NCBI RefSeq assembly: GCF_963675165.1
Contig: NC_087393.1
Location: 3,601,502 to 3,665,501, forward strand
Direction: 5' to 3'
DNA: 64,000 nucleotides
Origin: Halichondria panicea
Taxonomy: Eukaryota > Porifera > Demospongiae > Suberitida > Halichondriidae
The number at the start of each line of letters is the position of its first letter. The first letter of the stretch is position 1. Position numbers and translations under genes: made by a program. The notes beneath the pieces were generated by a model. The model made no database searches. It was not told the origin of the DNA and worked only from the letters and a program-made list of their open reading frames with translations. Positions 59,601 through 64,000 of the stretch are shown here, piece by piece.

Positions 59601-62600
59601 CTGTGCCGTATCACATTATTGGTGTGAAGCTAACACAAACACTCACGGTCAACCACCTAAGAGTCTTCTACTCGTCGTTGATGACCTCTGTTCCGATGCG
59701 ACTGGTAGCGGCGTGCCTGAGGGTATTGGTTGCCATGGTGATGCAGGGGACGGAGTCAGCTAGAGAGCTGCAACAGGTGTTCAACTTTGGATACAAGCCT
59801 CTGGAAGTGTTTCCCAATCGTACCAATCCCATACAGGCAAGTATTGGTAGTGGACTATGCATTAATTAGGAGCGTATAATTAATTGCATGTACAGGTAAG
59901 AATTATATCACCAGTATTCAACTTTGCTGAGCATGCAGGCTGCCAAAAGTGATGATGAAGTTGATTGAATGAGATACCAATACGTGATTTTCACTCATTG
60001 TCATAGTTACCCTGATTGGTACACATGCACTCTAGGCCCAGTGTGAAAGCGTTACTACAAATGCTTATAATTATGTACTCTATTCAATGTCTCAGGGTAG
60101 GCCCGAGTCAGTGCGGACTTGCTTCATGAACTTTGCACTCTCATTTCTCATTGTTGGAGACAATGACATCATCAGGACCATTTTAGATACTAAAGGTAAT
60201 CACTGTGCTGACGACTCGAGGAGTTTATATACCAAATTAAAGTAGTAAGTCATGTGACAGGGTGTGGCAATGATGGTGTTCCACGTGATAGGAGCTCACA
60301 CCACTGAGTGTGTGCATTGATCTGTAGCAATCAATACTGAGCCACGTAGTCTACATACTTTTGAGGAATATTTGTACAACAACAAGTAAGGTGGGCACTC
60401 AATTGAAGCAAAGCATGGGTACATGTTAAAGTGTTCTTTATGCGATTTATATACAGTCTGTAAACATAATAGGTTTCCTCTCTTCTCTGTTCAAACTCCT
60501 CCCCAAGGACCCTCCGGAGACATTGATGCTCTTCTTGACAACCCTTAACCAAAAGGTGACTATGCTAGCTATTCTTAATATCAGTCTGCTTTCGTCTCCC
60601 TGAAAAACCAGTTCAAAGCATTCTTTTTTAATCTCTAATAATAATCTCTCATTCAGTATAAATAATGTTCTTGATTATTATTTTAGAAACAAACCATGAC
60701 ACCGTCTTTTTCTCCAGGTAATTCAAGATGCTGCAATACCCAAGAAAACGAAGTCACTATTCTTCAACACTTACGTCCTGAAACAGATATCTCAACTCTT
60801 AACCACACCCATTGATCACACCCACCAGGACGGCACGGCTGAGCTGCACGAGTATGTGTTTGGGTTTTTACTCAAATTGTGCACAAACTTTCAGCTGGGT
60901 ATTTGCTACAAGTGCAAAGAACGACCCGAGGGCCTGCAAAAGTGAGTGCATGCATGTACATGTATACGTAATTATATACGAGGGCTTTAGAGTCACTTAC
61001 ATGGCCTTCTCCCAAGCCGTGTGTGTGCTATGCCCTCGTGACATTAATTGCTCATCTATTCACTGAGTGGTGCCCTTGTTAGTCGGCCTCTCAGTCACCA
61101 TGTAGCACACAAATATGTAACTTGCGATTTGAAATACTTTGAATGCTCGTTCTTTTCGTACTTCAACTGTTTAGCTAAAGTCTAGTAAATGTGTGTCTTT
61201 TGAAACAGAATCATTAGTAGATGGCCGAACGTGAGACAATTAATAAGATGCTTAGCAATATGTGAATTATTTTGCAAGAACAGTGCAGGGTTTTTACCAC
61301 CTATTTATGACTGTTTATTTAGGTCGACAAATCCGGTGATCCTTCATCTTATCTCCTCGCTGACAGGTTTTCTGTCACGCCCCCTTATCCGTACACTCGT
61401 CCTCAATACCCTAACGACGTGTCACGACCTTATCATTCCATACGTCACTGCCATGACAATGAACTTCGACCCACAACCTAACTCAAAGTGGGTCTCTAGC
61501 ACTGATTTTATCACCAAGGTAATCATTATACACATAGTAATATTGCAGGTTTTCTCTTTCTGAGGGCAAAAAATTCATTGTATAATTATGTGTCGTGTTG
61601 TCTATACCTTAGCTCTACTCGCTACTGCCTCCTGTGAAGACCCTGCTCTGTGCTGAGTCAGCTGATAGCCCCAACGATGACCTGCCTCTGTCCTACCTTG
61701 ATGTGGCGGTGGAACTAACAGTTCCCTTGGTGATATCACGAAGTGCCCTCAGCCATGGATTGCAGGTGTGTTCATGTTGGTAATTAGTGCTGTAAAAATG
61801 GTCTGCTCTATTGTTCACCTAATCCCTAGCAGTATTTTCCATCTCTTGTCCCGATATTTATTTATTCTCTATTACCTATTTTAATGCCGCCATTTCAATG
61901 AAATCATACAGGCCTCGAATAATTGCACTCAGATATTCCTTAGTATCACGCAGCGATGTAGTATGGCTGCTACTCGACTGTTCTGGACAGGTGGTAATGA
62001 TGAGCACTGATTTGTCAGACGGGAGAATTGGCCGTGCTGTATTAGCATAGCTGCTCCCTGTGACCGATGCCATCATCGTCATAGTTACTCTGAACCACCA
62101 GTCAACCGTTTTTGTGATAGCAGACTCAGTTGCATCGATCCTACGTAACTGTACCGAGTATTTTCTATTTTCTTTCTTGCTCTGTACACATAGCAACCTC
62201 TCCCTCTCGTGAAGTACCAGACGTTGGCGTTGATGAGAGTCGTACTGAGACGTGCAGTCGAGACTATTGGCACTGCTGTTTTGGTCAGGAGTCTGCAGTC
62301 AAGTGAGTAACGGCGTCTAGTACTATAATTATTACACTGAACTGCATGTGCAGTTAGTTTCTTGCACAGTCTCAAAGGCGACAAATAATACTGTGTAGTT
62401 CAAAAGTTTCTGGGTGTAATAATTATTGTGCCAGTATTGTATTAATTGGTATGTAGTACGCTCTATTGCTTTCAGTGTGATGATGATTTATATATTAGCT
62501 CTATCTGTATATGCATTCATTGTATAATTTGATGAGAGACATTCACTCTGAGCACTGAAATTAGAGAATGCATGATCATAATAGTCGACACATTGATGTG

Positions 62601-63738
62601 CCACTGTTCGATACACGAGAGTGTGCGTATGCATTTCAATATTTCGATATGTTTTCGCAGTTGATTCGTTCCTTGTGACGTATGCTGACAGAGTGTTGAA
62701 GTGTCTGCCTGACATCAAAACCCTCATCTCCCTGCACCAGCATCTATCAAAGGGTGTGGTCAGTGGGTGTGCCCTCGATAAGCTGGACCACAGTGATCAG
62801 CTCAAAAACGCTGGTAAAGTTATCCTTTGTCATCGATTCTGTTTCCTTTCTAGAGGAGTCATTCCCGTGGTATGACTCCCGTGGTATGCTTTAGTTTTAC
62901 ATGGGAGCTAGCATACATGACTTTTGTCACCGATTCTGTTTTCTTTTTAAGCGTGGTATACATTATTCTGCGTGGGAGCTGGCATACAGTGACAGTTTCG
63001 CGCACACTCAATCGTATCCCTACCCTTCCGCTAATAGAGCTTCAAGAGTCACCAGACCTCCTCTCAGTCTGGCTAGAAGTGCTGCGGTATTACCAGACCC
63101 TCTCTCCCACCATCTTCCTTGTGGCCGGCTACAACCTTACCAAACTACTGCCCACGGTGGGTGGAAAGGGAATTCCCTCTGCCGTTGTCATGCCGACAAT
63201 TCAGCTGCTCACAGAAGCTCCAGTCGGGAGCATTAAGTGGACACAGAAGGTGTGTTTGTGGGAGGAGTTCCGTACCTGTTACTGTGACATTGTGCGTACA
63301 TGTATAACAGTAATTTCTATCGTAATTATAATGACTTACATGTACGTGTTACTAAGCTGTGTTCATTGAAAAGAGAAGAGAGGCACCTGCGCTTTGAGGT
63401 GTAGCCGTAAGATTGCATGTCTTGTGATGTACACAGTATCAGTATTCAACTTAAGAATCGTTTTCTATTGAATCGTAGCCATCAGACCGAAGCAAAACAT
63501 GCCTTGAGGCATTAAGCATTCGGGGTGCTTGTGGGGTTTTTGCTTCAGTAATAAAAAAAAAAATGCATTTAAGATCGAGGGTTACATAGGTATGCATTTG
63601 CATAAGATTGTCGTCTATGTCCTTTGTCATTATTGTTGATTGCCTCCACAGGGAGGGTCAGCGCTGAAGAGTGTTCTGTTGCTCATGCTCAACCCTTCAA
63701 TGGAGATAGCAACAATGGCCACTACCCTTGCTCACAAG
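56659..63738 (+). CDS. URB1: URB1 (Npa1), nucleolar pre-ribosomal-associated protein 1; 5' part, 12 exons, runs off the window
   Basis: Exons: 56659-56797, 59241-59395, 59516-59836, 60096-60195, 60473-60555, 60718-60941, 61209-61518, 61613-61765, 62194-62302, 62661-62813, 63038-63249, 63652-63738; 682 codons so far, all phases consistent, and no stop reached. URB1/Npa1 acts in early 60S pre-ribosome assembly in the nucleolus. The start MGKRRREVD...KKPKQG is a basic nuclear signal. Then ARYLEKFPDCEQIL, LLCFELLEEMLLFTAS, AACLRVLVAMVMQGTESARE and TCFMNFALSFLIVGDND match the Npa1 N-terminal domain (human YVQFALSFLIAGDD, LNLMTAMVTQGPEAAR). The rest is helical-repeat-like. Exon 3 ends CAG|GCAAGT, a GC-AG donor. 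Intron 1 (2.4 kb) carries three nested inverted-repeat elements. Confidence 0.92.
57981..58227. mobile_element. MITE nested in the outer element, ~45-bp perfect inverted ends
   Basis: AGCAAGCGCTCAGGAGAGGA GCTACAGCCCACAGAAAACA AGCAG and its exact reverse complement bound 247 bp. Confidence 0.88.
58253..58583. mobile_element. ACCGTATAGCGGGTATATTTCG MITE nested in the outer element
   Basis: ACCGTATAGCGGGTATATTT CGAGGGTATAAATTT is inverted at the right end. The interior matches that of 10165-10780 in opposite orientation (CTGTACCTCCACACCGTTAG; GTCGATAGGTGTGGTCAATA), and here it is uninterrupted. Confidence 0.85.
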
Positions 63739-64000
63739 GTGAGACAGTAAGTATCCAATACTATGTACGCACCTTAGAAACTAGCTGAATTAGCGTACCA
63801 ATTAATGCTCGATTTTAGGTGCCATTACCAGCTTTTGTGATGGAAATTTATAAGCGCTTTTCAAGCAATTAATGAAAACGCGTTAAGAGTTATAGACATA
63901 ACAAAAGGTGCCTATCTTTTGAGTGTGAGTATGAAGTTAATAAACTATAACCTCAAAATGTCAGTACATGTAGTCAAGTTAGTAGTCTATTAGTGCGTCT
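63739..64000. other. URB1 intron 12, no further exon before the window end
   Basis: Begins with the donor GTGAGA after CTCACAAG. No acceptor followed by coding sequence is seen before base 64000. Confidence 0.6.

Overview
The window looks like nuclear DNA of an early-branching animal, most likely a demosponge (inference). Every recognised gene is eukaryotic, several are typical of animals (URB1, FAXDC2, sphingosine kinase, PLD6/Zucchini, UBC9, mitoribosomal S18c), genes lie close together on both strands, many introns are short (about 50-100 nt), and the sequence between genes and in long introns is AT-rich and full of short inverted-repeat (MITE-like) elements. No rRNA, convincing tRNA or CRISPR was seen. 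Exon models were built by hand from ORFs, GT/GC-AG signals and phase; every complete multi-exon model adds up to a whole number of codons.

Layout. 1-19.4 kb: 3' part of a TspO-like membrane protein (+), an unknown repeat-containing helical protein (+), a 7-exon LCAD-type acyl-CoA dehydrogenase (+), a secreted GH3 beta-xylosidase-like enzyme (-), a Pkr1-like small ER membrane protein (+), then a head-to-head pair of zinc-knuckle/coiled-coil genes, here called A1 (-) and B1 (+). 19.4-32 kb: 12.5 kb without a credible gene, made of duplicated blocks, MITEs, a GATTCC minisatellite-bearing element and microsatellites. 32-38.4 kb: a second copy of the pair, A2 (-) and B2 (+), followed by gene C (+), which carries the same C-terminal module on a different N-terminal region. 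38.6-64 kb: FAXDC2-like hydroxylase (-), sphingosine kinase (-), PLD6 (+), UBC9 (-), MRPS18C (-) and the 5' part of URB1 (+, running off the end).

The most novel content is the A/B/C group: five linked, apparently undescribed genes. Four have a Cys/His zinc knuckle split by a phase-2 intron at the same codon, then a long charged coiled coil; all five carry a similar C-terminal module of about 35 residues. They are arranged as a duplicated divergent pair plus a fifth gene. The other genes are housekeeping or metabolic and do not form one pathway. MRPS18C/URB1, SPHK/PLD6, GH3/Pkr1-like and both A/B pairs are head-to-head with 120-330 bp between start codons, so shared bidirectional promoters are likely.
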